Below, piece by piece: positions 17,926-26,283 of a stretch of DNA of 64,000 bases. This DNA is from Rugamonas sp045984285. GTDB taxonomy: Bacteria > Pseudomonadota > Gammaproteobacteria > Burkholderiales > Burkholderiaceae_D. How positions within the stretch are numbered: the stretch's first letter is position 1; every line of letters starts with the position of its first letter. Both the position numbers and the translations under genes were made by a program. The notes under the pieces are model-generated. The model saw nothing but the letters and a program-made list of their open reading frames with translations. It was not told where the DNA came from and did not search any database. The DNA lies in the NCBI RefSeq assembly GCF_045984285.3, contig NZ_JBJQIK030000002.1:496001-560000 (forward strand), read 5' to 3'.

Positions 17926-20900
17926 ATGGCTGAGTCTTTTTACCGTCTCCTGCGCACCCGACTCGGTGCGCTTTACGGCTTGTCGATCTATGGCGCCTTG
18001 CTGCTGGTGGTGTTCGGCGGCCTCGTGATCCCCGCAATCGTCGGCAGCTACCTGCTGATCGGCGTGCACGAGCAGCAGTCGGCCCGCACCATGCTGAACG
18101 AATCCCTGCAGCGCAACGCCGACATCCTGGCCCTCGGCATGCAGGAATCCCTGTGGAACATGAATGCCGAATCGGCCCACTCGCTGGTGGAGTCGGTGAT
18201 GCGCGACCGCTCCGTGCTGCAGGTGCAGGTCACGGGGCAGGCCGATACCCAGTTCATCCATCTTGAAGCGCCCAAGCGCGCCATCGGCAATGTCTACCGC
18301 GCCGAGCGCGAAGTGCTGGTGCGCGGCGAGCATATCGGCCGCATCATGGTGGAGATGGACGATGCGCGCAGCCAGCAGGAGCTGCGCGAGAAGCAGCGCT
18401 CCTATGTGTTCGTGCTGGCCGCCCAGCTCACCGTGTCGCTGCTGCTGATCGTGCTGTTCCTGAACAAGCGCCTGATCCGCCCGCTGCGCAAGCTCACGCG
18501 TTTCTCCGACCGCCTGTCGCACGGCGACTTCGAAACCCGCATGGAGCTGCGCAGCAGCGATGAACTGGGCCGCCTGGCAGGCCAGCTGGAACAGATGCGC
18601 ATGGCGATCAAGCGCCTGTTCGAAGATATCGGCCAGCGCGAAGAACGCTTCCGCACCATCGTGACACAGGTGCCGGGCGCCGTATTCCGCTACCGGCCCG
18701 ACGGACCGATCGAATTCGTCAGCGATGCCATCGAGGAGATTTCGGGCTACTCGGCCAAGCAGTTCATGCGCAGCACCACGCACTCCTGGGCCAACCTGAT
18801 CACGCCGGAAGACCGCCGCATGCAGCGCCGCGAATGCTCCGCGGCGATCCGCGAGGGCCGCGCCTACGAAATTGAATACCGCATCATCGACTCCACCGGC
18901 GTGGAGCGCTGGGTACAGGAAAACGGCCAGCCGCAGGTGGACGGTATCGGACCGCTGGTGGACGGCATCATCACCGATGTGAGCGACCGCAAGCACAACG
19001 AGATGCGCATCGAGGCCCTGCTGGCCGAGCAGAGCGCCATCCTGGACAACGTGATGTTCGGCGTGATGTTCGTGCGCCACCGCAGCATTGTGTCGGTCAA
19101 CCGCCGCTGCGAGGAGCTGTTCGGCTACGCGCCGGGAGAGATGACGGGTAATTCGACTTCCATCGTCTTCCCTACCGCCTTCGATTTCGAGGCGGCCGGC
19201 GCGCGCCAGTATCCAACGCTGGGCAACGGCGAATACTTCAGCGAGGAGCGCCACTACCGCCGCCAGGACGGTTCGCTGTTCTGGTGCATGGTGAGCGGCT
19301 GCGCCATCGACCAGCACCGCCCGAACGAAGGCAGCATCTGGGTGTACGCCGACATCACGGCACGCAAGGAAGCGGAAGAGAAGCTGCGCCTGTCGGCCAC
19401 CGTGCTGCAGCACATTGCGGACGGCGTGATGGTGGTGGACGACCGCGGCATCATCGTTGCCGTGAATCCGGCCTTCACGCAGATCACCGGCTACAGCGAG
19501 GAAGAAGCGCTGGGCAAGGACCGTTCGCTCACGCGCTCCGGCCGCCACGACGAAGGCTTCCACGATGCGCTGTGGGAGCAGCTGGTGACGAATGGCTACT
19601 GGCGCGGCGAGGTCTGGTCGCTGCGCAAGAGCGGCGAACAGTACCTGGAATGGCTGACGATGACGGCCGTGCGCGACCAGTCGGGCATGACCACCCACTA
19701 TGTGGGCGTGTTCAGCGACATCACCAAGGTCAAGGAATCGCAGGAGAAGCTGGACCACCTGGCGCACCACGACCCGCTCACGGCGCTGCCGAACCGCCTG
19801 CTGTTCCACGACCGCCTGCACCACGCCATCCAGCGCGTCACGCGCGGCAACGAGCAGCTGGCGCTGCTGTTCATCGACCTTGACCGCTTCAAGAACGTGA
19901 ACGACACGCTGGGCCACCATATTGGCGACGAACTGCTGCAGCAGGTGGCCAAGGCGCTGTCGAGCAAGCTGCGCGACGGCGACACGCTGGCCCGCCTGGG
20001 CGGCGACGAATTCATCGTGCTGCTGGAAGATGTGGATGGCCAGTACGGGGCCAGCCAGGTGGCGGAAAAGCTGGTGGCCATGTTCGAGCAGCCCTTCATG
20101 GTGGCGGGGCACGAGCTGTTCGTCACCTGCAGCGTGGGCGTCAGCCTGTTCCCGGCCGATGCCTCCGACCTCAATATGCTGATCCGGAATGCGGACGTGG
20201 CCATGTACCAGGCCAAGGCGCGCGGCCGCAACGGCTACCGTTTCTACGCGCCGTCGATGACGGGCGAAGGCGTGGAGCGCCTGCGCCTGGAGACCTTCCT
20301 GCGCCGCTCCATCGAGAAGGAAGAGATCTTCCTCAACTACCAGCCGCAGGTGGAGATCGATACGGGCCGCCTGATCGGGGTGGAAGCGCTGGTGCGCTGG
20401 AACCATCCGGAACTTGGCCTGGTGCCGCCGATCCGCTTCATTCCGCTGGCCGAAGACACGGGCTTCATCAACCAGCTGGGCAAATGGGTGCTGTCCGAAG
20501 CCTGCCGCCAGATGGTGCGCTGGCAGGAAGCGGGCCTGGAAGTGCCGAAGATGGCGGTCAACCTGTCGGCCAAGCAGTTCGACCGCGGCAGCATCGTCAG
20601 CATGGTGGCCGACATCCTGCGCGAAACAGGGCTGGAGCCGCACCGCCTGCAGCTGGAAGTGACCGAGTCCGTCATCATGAACACCGGCGATGCGCTGGCC
20701 TTCATCAACGACCTGCACGCGATCGGGGTGAGCCTGGCCATCGACGATTTCGGCACCGGCTACTCCTCGCTGGCCTACCTCAAGCAGATGCCGGTGCAGA
20801 CGCTGAAGATCGACCGCTCCTTCATCAAGGATATCTCGACCGACGTGAATGACGAAGCGATTGCCATCGCCATCATCCAGCTCGGCAAGAGCATGAACCT

Positions 20901-21036
20901 GTCCGTGATTGCGGAAGGCGTGGAAACGCATGACCAGGCGGCCTTCCTGCTGCGCCACGGCTGCAACCAGGCGCAGGGCTATTTCTACAGCCGTCCGGTG
21001 ATGCCGGAAGACCTGCTGCAACGCTGGCTGCCATAA
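17926..21036 (+). CDS. Membrane PAS-GGDEF-EAL sensor, cyclic-di-GMP turnover
   Basis: A 1036-residue inner-membrane signalling protein. Two transmembrane helices (about 15-42 and 160-182) enclose a periplasmic sensor region, followed by HAMP (about 184-235), three PAS domains (about 240-360, 370-490, 500-620), a GGDEF domain with intact GGDEF at 692-696 and an RxxD inhibitory site five residues before it, and an EAL domain with E-A-L at 820-822. The EAL catalytic set is complete: N in V-N-L-S, E in L-E-V-T-E-S, D-D-F-G-T-G, K in L-K-I-D-R-S and E in E-G-V-E-T. Both c-di-GMP synthesis and hydrolysis are therefore possible. The ATG at 17926 is not preceded by a good ribosome-binding site; a TTG at 17905 is the alternative. 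A 15-codon frame from 17886 overlaps this start and might couple translation. Confidence 0.92.
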   Translation: MAESFYRLLRTRLGALYGLSIYGALLLVVFGGLVIPAIVGSYLLIGVHEQQSARTMLNESLQRNADILALGMQESLWNMNAESAHSLVESVMRDRSVLQVQVTGQADTQFIHLEAPKRAIGNVYRAEREVLVRGEHIGRIMVEMDDARSQQELREKQRSYVFVLAAQLTVSLLLIVLFLNKRLIRPLRKLTRFSDRLSHGDFETRMELRSSDELGRLAGQLEQMRMAIKRLFEDIGQREERFRTIVTQVPGAVFRYRPDGPIEFVSDAIEEISGYSAKQFMRSTTHSWANLITPEDRRMQRRECSAAIREGRAYEIEYRIIDSTGVERWVQENGQPQVDGIGPLVDGIITDVSDRKHNEMRIEALLAEQSAILDNVMFGVMFVRHRSIVSVNRRCEELFGYAPGEMTGNSTSIVFPTAFDFEAAGARQYPTLGNGEYFSEERHYRRQDGSLFWCMVSGCAIDQHRPNEGSIWVYADITARKEAEEKLRLSATVLQHIADGVMVVDDRGIIVAVNPAFTQITGYSEEEALGKDRSLTRSGRHDEGFHDALWEQLVTNGYWRGEVWSLRKSGEQYLEWLTMTAVRDQSGMTTHYVGVFSDITKVKESQEKLDHLAHHDPLTALPNRLLFHDRLHHAIQRVTRGNEQLALLFIDLDRFKNVNDTLGHHIGDELLQQVAKALSSKLRDGDTLARLGGDEFIVLLEDVDGQYGASQVAEKLVAMFEQPFMVAGHELFVTCSVGVSLFPADASDLNMLIRNADVAMYQAKARGRNGYRFYAPSMTGEGVERLRLETFLRRSIEKEEIFLNYQPQVEIDTGRLIGVEALVRWNHPELGLVPPIRFIPLAEDTGFINQLGKWVLSEACRQMVRWQEAGLEVPKMAVNLSAKQFDRGSIVSMVADILRETGLEPHRLQLEVTESVIMNTGDALAFINDLHAIGVSLAIDDFGTGYSSLAYLKQMPVQTLKIDRSFIKDISTDVNDEAIAIAIIQLGKSMNLSVIAEGVETHDQAAFLLRHGCNQAQGYFYSRPVMPEDLLQRWLP

Positions 21037-21046
21037 GGAGCGCACA

Positions 21047-23314
21047 ATGCTGAAACCCCGCTCCATGTCCCGCCGCCGCTTCGTATTGAGCGGCGCCGCC
21101 GCCGCTGGCGCACTGATTGTCGGCTGGGGCGTCATGCCGCCGCGCCAGCGCCTCAAGGCCGGCGCCGCGCTGCCCCTGAAGAATGGCGAAATCGCGCTGA
21201 ACGGATGGATTGCGATCGCCCCGGACAACACGGTCGGCGTGGTGGTGCCGCGTGCGGAAATGGGGCAGGGCGTGCACACCGCGCTGCCCATGCTGGTGGC
21301 GGAAGAACTGGACGTGCCGCTGGCATCGGTGCGCATCATGCAGGCGCCGAACGACAAGATCTACGCCAACCTTGCGGTCATGCGCGAGAACCTGCCATTC
21401 CATCCGGACGATGAAGGCAGCATCAAGGCGGTGGCGCAGCACATGCTGGCCAAGGTGGCGCGCGAACTGGGCATCGTGCTCACGGGCGGTTCATCGAGCG
21501 TGAAGGACGCCTGGCTGCCGATGCGCGAAGCCGGCGCCACGGCGCGTGCGCTGCTGGTTGCCGTCGCCGCGCGCGAGTGGAAGGTGCCGCCGGAGCAGGT
21601 GCGCACCGAAGGCGGCTACCTGGTGCACGACATCACGAAGCGCCGCGCCAGCTACGGCAGCTTTGCGCTGATGGCTTCCGTGGCTTCGCCGGGCGAAGTG
21701 AAGCTGAAAGAACCGCACGCCTTCCGCCTGATCGGCACCCCGGCGCGGCGCCGCGACACGCCCGCCAAGTCCAACGGCAGCGCGCAATTCGGTATCGACG
21801 CGCGGCCAGAAGGCATGATCTACGCGGCCGTGCGCATGGCGCCGATGATAGGCGGGACCATTGCCGGCATCAATCCGAGCCCGATCCTCGACATGCCCGG
21901 CGTGCTGAGTGTGATCGATTTCACGAATGCACTGACCGGCCAGACCGGCGCGGGAGGCGGTGTAGCGATCGTCGCGCGCACCTTCTGGCAGGCGAAGCAG
22001 GCCGCTGCGGCGCTGCCGGTCCGCTGGGAAGCGGGCGAGCATGCGCTGCTGTCGAACGAACGGATCTACCGGGAATTTGAAGAGGCGCTGGACGGCGACG
22101 AAGGCCACGTTTACCACGAAACCGGCGATGTGGAAGAAGCGAAGCGCGGTGCGCTGGCGGTATCGGCTGAATACCGTGCCCCCTTCCTCGCGCACGCCAC
22201 GATGGAGCCGATGAACTGCACGGCCCAGGTCAAGGATGGCAAGGTGCGGCTGTGGGTAGGCACCCAGGTGCCCAGCATCGCCATCGACATGGCGGCGCGC
22301 ATCGGCGGCGTATCGAAAGATGACGTGGAGCTGCACGAATACCTGCTGGGCGGCGGCTTCGGCCGCAGGCTCGAAGCCGACATCGTGGCGCAGGCGGTAG
22401 CGGTGGCGCGCCAATGCCAGGGGCAGCCGGTGCAGGTGATCTGGACGCGCGAAGACGACATGACGCACGACGTCTACCGTCCGGCAGCCACGGCGCGCTT
22501 TACTGCGGCGCTGGACACGGCAGGCAATATCCTCTACTGGCACAACCGCTCCGCCAGCGGCTCGCTGACGCAGCAATTCATGAAGCGCAATCTCGGCCTG
22601 CCTGCCGCGGGGCCGGACAAGGCAGCAGCGGAAGGCGAGTACGACATGCCGTACGAGATTCCGCACCAGCGCATCGAGCATGTGATTGTCGACAGCGTTG
22701 TACCGCTCGGGAACTGGCGCTCGGTTGGCCACTCGCACAACGCCTTCTTCAAGGAGAGCTTCATCGACGAGATGGCGCATGCGGCCAGGCGCGACCCGGT
22801 GGACTTCCGGCGCGGCATGCTGCTGCGGCACCCGCGCCATCTGGCGGTGCTGAACGCGGCGGTGGGCAAGGCCGGTGTGCCGGGCAAGGGGAGGGCGCAC
22901 GGCGTGGCGCTGCACCAGTCCTTCGGCAGCATTGTGGCGCAGGTGGCGGAAGTGTCGGTGGAAGGCAAGGAGATCCGCGTGCACAAGGTGATCTGCGCGA
23001 TCGACTGCGGCACCTCGGTCAACTCCAACATCATTTCGCAGCAGGTGGAATCGTCGGTGGTTTTCGGCCTGTCGGCAGCGCTGTCGGGCGAAATCACGTT
23101 CAAGGACGGCAAGGTCGAGCAGAGCAATTTCGGCGACTACCCGGTGCTGCGCATGCCGCAGGCGCCATATGTGGAGACCGTCATCGTCCTCAGCACCGAG
23201 CCCCCGGAAGGGGTGGGCGAGCCGGCAGTCCCCCCGATCGCCCCCGCGGTCGCCAATGCCGTCTTCAAGCTCACCGGCCAGCGCCTCCGCTCCCTCCCCC
23301 TGAAAATTGCTTAG
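21047..23314 (+). CDS. Molybdopterin-dependent oxidoreductase large subunit, isoquinoline 1-oxidoreductase beta-like
   Basis: A 755-residue large subunit of the xanthine oxidase family, IorB type, that hydroxylates aldehydes or N-heterocycles with a molybdopterin cytosine dinucleotide cofactor. The N-terminus has a twin-arginine signal (S-R-R-R-F-V-L-S-G) and a hydrophobic core, so it is folded with cofactor and exported. Cofactor-contact segments include G-V-V-V-P-R-A-E-M-G-Q-G-V-H and L-L-G-G-G-F-G-R-R; the catalytic Glu is E725 in G-V-G-E-P. The partner 2Fe-2S small subunit (IorA) normally sits beside it but no such gene is present here. It starts 10 bp after the GGDEF/EAL gene and may be co-transcribed with it. 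Substrate unknown. Confidence 0.88.
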   Translation: MLKPRSMSRRRFVLSGAAAAGALIVGWGVMPPRQRLKAGAALPLKNGEIALNGWIAIAPDNTVGVVVPRAEMGQGVHTALPMLVAEELDVPLASVRIMQAPNDKIYANLAVMRENLPFHPDDEGSIKAVAQHMLAKVARELGIVLTGGSSSVKDAWLPMREAGATARALLVAVAAREWKVPPEQVRTEGGYLVHDITKRRASYGSFALMASVASPGEVKLKEPHAFRLIGTPARRRDTPAKSNGSAQFGIDARPEGMIYAAVRMAPMIGGTIAGINPSPILDMPGVLSVIDFTNALTGQTGAGGGVAIVARTFWQAKQAAAALPVRWEAGEHALLSNERIYREFEEALDGDEGHVYHETGDVEEAKRGALAVSAEYRAPFLAHATMEPMNCTAQVKDGKVRLWVGTQVPSIAIDMAARIGGVSKDDVELHEYLLGGGFGRRLEADIVAQAVAVARQCQGQPVQVIWTREDDMTHDVYRPAATARFTAALDTAGNILYWHNRSASGSLTQQFMKRNLGLPAAGPDKAAAEGEYDMPYEIPHQRIEHVIVDSVVPLGNWRSVGHSHNAFFKESFIDEMAHAARRDPVDFRRGMLLRHPRHLAVLNAAVGKAGVPGKGRAHGVALHQSFGSIVAQVAEVSVEGKEIRVHKVICAIDCGTSVNSNIISQQVESSVVFGLSAALSGEITFKDGKVEQSNFGDYPVLRMPQAPYVETVIVLSTEPPEGVGEPAVPPIAPAVANAVFKLTGQRLRSLPLKIA

Positions 23315-23363
23315 AAATTGGGGACAGACCCTGATTTTAGAAATTAGGGTCCGACCCCAATTT
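23315..23363. repeat. Dispersed palindrome, copy 2 (49 bp, diverged)
   Basis: An inverted repeat starting on the base after the molybdopterin oxidoreductase stop codon. The arms (about 23 bp each) match with three mismatches, and the left arm has the core AATTGGGGACAGACCC, while the right has drifted. It pairs in tandem with copy 3 located 115 bp downstream. Confidence 0.85.
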
Positions 23364-23478
23364 CAGTCGGATCAGTCCGTAGGAATGTAGCGCCGAGGAG
23401 CGGATTAACGCAATTTCAGTGCGGGTTGCGCGTGCTCCCCACTGAAAAAATGCGCACTTGCCGACCAATGTTGCAAAT

Positions 23479-23528
23479 TAATTGGGGACAGACCCTAATT
23501 TCTAAAAATTAGGGTCTGTCCCCAATTA
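23479..23528. repeat. Dispersed palindrome, copy 3 (50 bp)
   Basis: A perfect inverted repeat, arms 23479-23501 and 23506-23528 around a 4-nt loop, with the same core as the other copies. Its right end supplies the last three bases (TAA on the minus strand) of the thioredoxin-like gene, so the element has inserted into or created that gene's end. Confidence 0.9.
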
Positions 23529-23942
23529 AGAAATGAGGGCGCGGAGGTTGCAGTCTTGCTGCCACTGGCGGCGTTCGGCGGTGCTTTGGGCGAGGCGGGC
23601 CAGCTCGTCTTCGGGCTGGGCGGCGAGGGTTTCGATCAGGCGGTTGGCCACGTTGGGGTCAGGCAGCATGGTGCCGAAGAAGGCGACGTTTTCATGGCGC
23701 TGGATCAGCAGCGTGGGGAAGTTTTCGACGTCGAGGTCGCCCACCAGGTCGGCATGGTCCTCGATATCCACCCACAGGAAGTATTTTTCCGGATGCTTCA
23801 TCGCCAGCTCTTCGAAGCTGGCGCGGTAGCTGGAGCAGGTGCCGCACCAGGCGGCGCACAGGCAGGCCACGATCAGGCGGTCCTGCGCCAGCGCGGCGGC
23901 CACTTCGGCGCGGTTATCGGCGTTTAGGGTAGTGCTGTGCAT
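23526..23942 (-). CDS. Thioredoxin-family protein
   Basis: A 138-residue cytoplasmic thioredoxin-fold protein. The redox motif W-C-G-T-C has cysteines at 33 and 36; the usual Pro of W-C-G-P-C is replaced by Thr, which normally shifts the redox potential. The later strand with the cis-proline is E-N-F-P-T-L-L-I (about 75-82). It probably reduces or protects unknown thiol partners. The ATG at 23942 was chosen because the protein then starts just before the conserved domain. It is divergent from tsaB with only 36 bp between. Its last codons overlap palindrome copy 3, so the C-terminal few residues are repeat-derived. Confidence 0.87.
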   Translation of the reverse strand: MHSTTLNADNRAEVAAALAQDRLIVACLCAAWCGTCSSYRASFEELAMKHPEKYFLWVDIEDHADLVGDLDVENFPTLLIQRHENVAFFGTMLPDPNVANRLIETLAAQPEDELARLAQSTAERRQWQQDCNLRALIS

Positions 23943-23978
23943 GGCTGGTATTGTACATGGCGGGTTAAAATACTGCTT

Positions 23979-24680
23979 ATGCCTACCATTCTTGCTATTG
24001 AAACCTCGTCCGAAATGGCTTCCTGCGCACTGCTGCGCAACGGCCAGCTGTTTTTCCGTGAATCGTCCGGCGTGCGCACCCATTCCCAGGCCGTGCTGCC
24101 GATGATCCAGGAACTGCTGGCGGAGGCGGGGATTCAGCTCGGCGATTGCGACGCCATCGCCTACGGCGCCGGACCGGGTTCCTTTACCGGCGTGCGCACG
24201 GCCTGCGGCATCGCGCAGGGACTGGGCTTCGGCGCCGGCCTGCCGCTGCTGCCGGTGGTGACCCTGGAGGCCATGGCCATTGCCTGCCGCCAGCGCCACG
24301 CGGCGCAGGAGGTGCTGGCCGTGCTGGATGCGCGCATGAATGAGGTGTACTGGGCGCAGTACCGTTTCGATGGCGATGCATTGGTGGAGGTGCTGCCGGC
24401 GGTGCTCACAGCGCCGCAGCAGGTGGCGCCTGCCGGAACGCCTGCCGCTTGCGGGAACGGCTTTGCGGCCTACCCGGAGGCGTTCGCCGGAAAGGACTTC
24501 GCCGCCAGCGTGCATGGCGATGTGATGCCGCATGCTGCGCAGATCGCCGTGCTGGGCGAACGGGCTTTTGCAGCAGGCCAGGGACTGCCTGCCGCGCAGG
24601 CGCAGCCGCTCTATCTGCGCAATAAGGTGGCGTATACCAAGGCCGAGCGCGAGGGCATGAAGGCCGGGGCGCAGGCATGA
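23979..24680 (+). CDS. tsaB: tRNA t6A37 modification protein TsaB
   Basis: A 233-residue ASKHA-fold protein that partners TsaD and TsaE in making threonylcarbamoyl-adenosine at position 37 of ANN-decoding tRNAs. The N-terminus I-L-A-I-E-T-S-S-E-M-A-S, the H-S-Q-x-V-L-P segment, and G-P-G-S-F-T-G-V-R at about 68-76 are diagnostic. The start at 23979 gives the family's usual M-x-x-I-L-A-I-E-T beginning. It is followed by rimI with a 4-bp overlap, an arrangement common in proteobacteria. Essentiality in the organism is expected from the family and not tested here. Confidence 0.95.
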   Translation: MPTILAIETSSEMASCALLRNGQLFFRESSGVRTHSQAVLPMIQELLAEAGIQLGDCDAIAYGAGPGSFTGVRTACGIAQGLGFGAGLPLLPVVTLEAMAIACRQRHAAQEVLAVLDARMNEVYWAQYRFDGDALVEVLPAVLTAPQQVAPAGTPAACGNGFAAYPEAFAGKDFAASVHGDVMPHAAQIAVLGERAFAAGQGLPAAQAQPLYLRNKVAYTKAEREGMKAGAQA

Positions 24681-25147
24681 CGCAGGTGTGGGACCTGGCG
24701 CGGCTCGTGTACGAGCCGATGCAGGAGCCGGATATCGATGACGTGCTGGCCGTGGAGCAGGATGTGTATCCGCATCCGTGGACGCGCCAGAATTTCGCCG
24801 ATTCGCTGAAGCAGGAGTACCAGGCCTGGGTGCTGCGCGACCAGTCGCGCGAGCTGCTCGGCTATTTCCTCATCATGGCCATTGTCGATGAGGCGCACCT
24901 GTTGAACGTGGCGGTGGCGCGCAAGCACCATGGCAAGGGACTGGGGCGCTTTTTGCTGAACCAGTCCGTGGCCTGCGCGCGCGGGCTGGGCATGGAGTCG
25001 ATGCTGCTCGAAGTCAGGCCGTCGAATACGCGGGCGCTGGAGATTTACCGGCGCTATGGATTTAATGAGATCGGGCGCCGCAAGGGGTATTACCCGGCCG
25101 CCAATCAGCAACGCGAGGACGCAATTGTGATGCGGTTTGCCTTATGA
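24677..25147 (+). CDS. rimI: Ribosomal protein S18 alanine N-acetyltransferase
   Basis: A 156-residue GNAT acetyltransferase that acetylates the N-terminal Ala of ribosomal protein S18. The acetyl-CoA loop R-K-H-H-G-K-G-L-G-R-F-L is at about 88-99, with the beta strand L-L-N-V-A-V before it; E-V-R-P-S-N-T-R-A-L-E-I-Y and the Y-G-F-N-E-I-G-R-R-K-G-Y-Y-P motif are RimI-specific. It overlaps tsaB and the following uracil-DNA-glycosylase-like gene by 4 bp each, so all three are probably translated from one mRNA. Confidence 0.94.
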   Translation: MTQVWDLARLVYEPMQEPDIDDVLAVEQDVYPHPWTRQNFADSLKQEYQAWVLRDQSRELLGYFLIMAIVDEAHLLNVAVARKHHGKGLGRFLLNQSVACARGLGMESMLLEVRPSNTRALEIYRRYGFNEIGRRKGYYPAANQQREDAIVMRFAL

Positions 25148-26283
25148 GTCAGCTGTCACCTCGGAGCGCCGTCTTCCTGGACGAGATGGGGATCGGTACG
25201 CGCTGGGTGCTGCGCGGACGCACGGAAAGCGCTGAGCCGGAAATGTCCGCAGCCGCCCATGATGCGGTGGCCGCGCCGGAGCTGCACGGGCACGCGCCTG
25301 CTTCGGGAGCGTCCGCCAACGCGGCGGTGCAAGCCCGGAATACTGCGGGGGATGCGCCCAATCCCGCAAGCGTCGCGCCGCCTGCACCCGAGGCACTGCC
25401 AGCCCGCGACGCCGCGCAACGCGCGGCGAATGCGCCAGCCCAGGCATCTGGCGCGCCACCTGCGCATGCGCCGGCACCTGCGGCCCGCGCACCGGCGCCC
25501 GCCCCAGCGCCGGCGCCTGCCGACGCGGAATCGACCGCGTGGTTCGACGACGTGCCGGTCCCGGCGCGTCCGGCAGCCGCGCCGCCGGGGCTGCGTCCGG
25601 CTGCACGCAGCGCACCAGCGCCTGCGGAAGACGATAACTCCTGGTTCGATGACATGCCGTCCGCGCCAGCACCGGTCCGCGCCCGCCGCGAATCCGCCAT
25701 GCCGGCTGTCTCCGACGAAGAGATCGCGGCCATGGACTGGCCCACCTTGCAGGCCGCCGTCAAATCCTGCACCCGCTGCAATCTGTGCCGCACGCGCGTT
25801 GCCGCCGTGCCGGGACGCGGCGACACGCAAGCCAGCTGGATCATGCTGGCCACCATGCCCACCGCCGAAGATGAATCCGCCATCGAACCGGTGGCGGGCG
25901 ATCCCGGCATCCTGCTCGACAACATGCTGCGCGCCCTCGACCAGAGCACCGCGCAGGGCGCCTACGTCACGAACCTCGTCAAATGCCGCCCGAGCAATGA
26001 TGATGGCAGCGAGCGCCTGCCGACCGGCGACGAGCTGGCCGCCTGCCGTCCTTACCTCGACCGCGAACTGCAGCTGGCCCGGAGCCGCGTGCTCGTCACC
26101 ATTGGCCAGACTGCCGCCAAGGGCCTGCTGGGCAGCGCCGCGCGCGGCGCCATCCGCAGCTATAACGATGTGCCGGTGGTGGCCACCTACCATCCGTCCG
26201 ACCTGTTGCGCAAGCCCGAGGACAAGGGCAAGGCCTGGTCCGACCTGTGCCTGGCAAAGGCCGCGCATGCCGGACGCCGCTGA
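25144..26283 (+). CDS. Uracil-DNA glycosylase-like protein (family 4) with altered motif A
   Basis: A 379-residue protein. Residues 1-25 are followed by a long Ala/Pro-rich linker (about 30-180) containing two W-F-D-D-[VM]-P units near 133 and 167; the conserved domain occupies about 200-379. Four cysteines of the family-4 iron-sulfur site are kept (C209, C212 in C-T-R-C; C281 in K-C-R-P; C301), and motif C H-P-S is at 350-352. Motif A, normally G-E-x-P-G followed by P-F-V-G, instead reads A-T-M-P-T (about 236-240) and P-V-A-G, losing the Gly-Glu and the stacking Phe. It may be catalytically weakened or have changed specificity. It overlaps rimI by 4 bp and the DUF1853 gene by 17 bp. Low-complexity linkers of this kind are common in this position in Burkholderiales. 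Confidence 0.85.
   Translation: MSQLSPRSAVFLDEMGIGTRWVLRGRTESAEPEMSAAAHDAVAAPELHGHAPASGASANAAVQARNTAGDAPNPASVAPPAPEALPARDAAQRAANAPAQASGAPPAHAPAPAARAPAPAPAPAPADAESTAWFDDVPVPARPAAAPPGLRPAARSAPAPAEDDNSWFDDMPSAPAPVRARRESAMPAVSDEEIAAMDWPTLQAAVKSCTRCNLCRTRVAAVPGRGDTQASWIMLATMPTAEDESAIEPVAGDPGILLDNMLRALDQSTAQGAYVTNLVKCRPSNDDGSERLPTGDELAACRPYLDRELQLARSRVLVTIGQTAAKGLLGSAARGAIRSYNDVPVVATYHPSDLLRKPEDKGKAWSDLCLAKAAHAGRR

Noticed and set aside
17863..21357. 1164-codon open frame antisense to the GGDEF/EAL gene
   Set aside because: It mirrors a gene with intact catalytic motifs; its His/Arg/Gln-rich composition is typical of a frame shadow.
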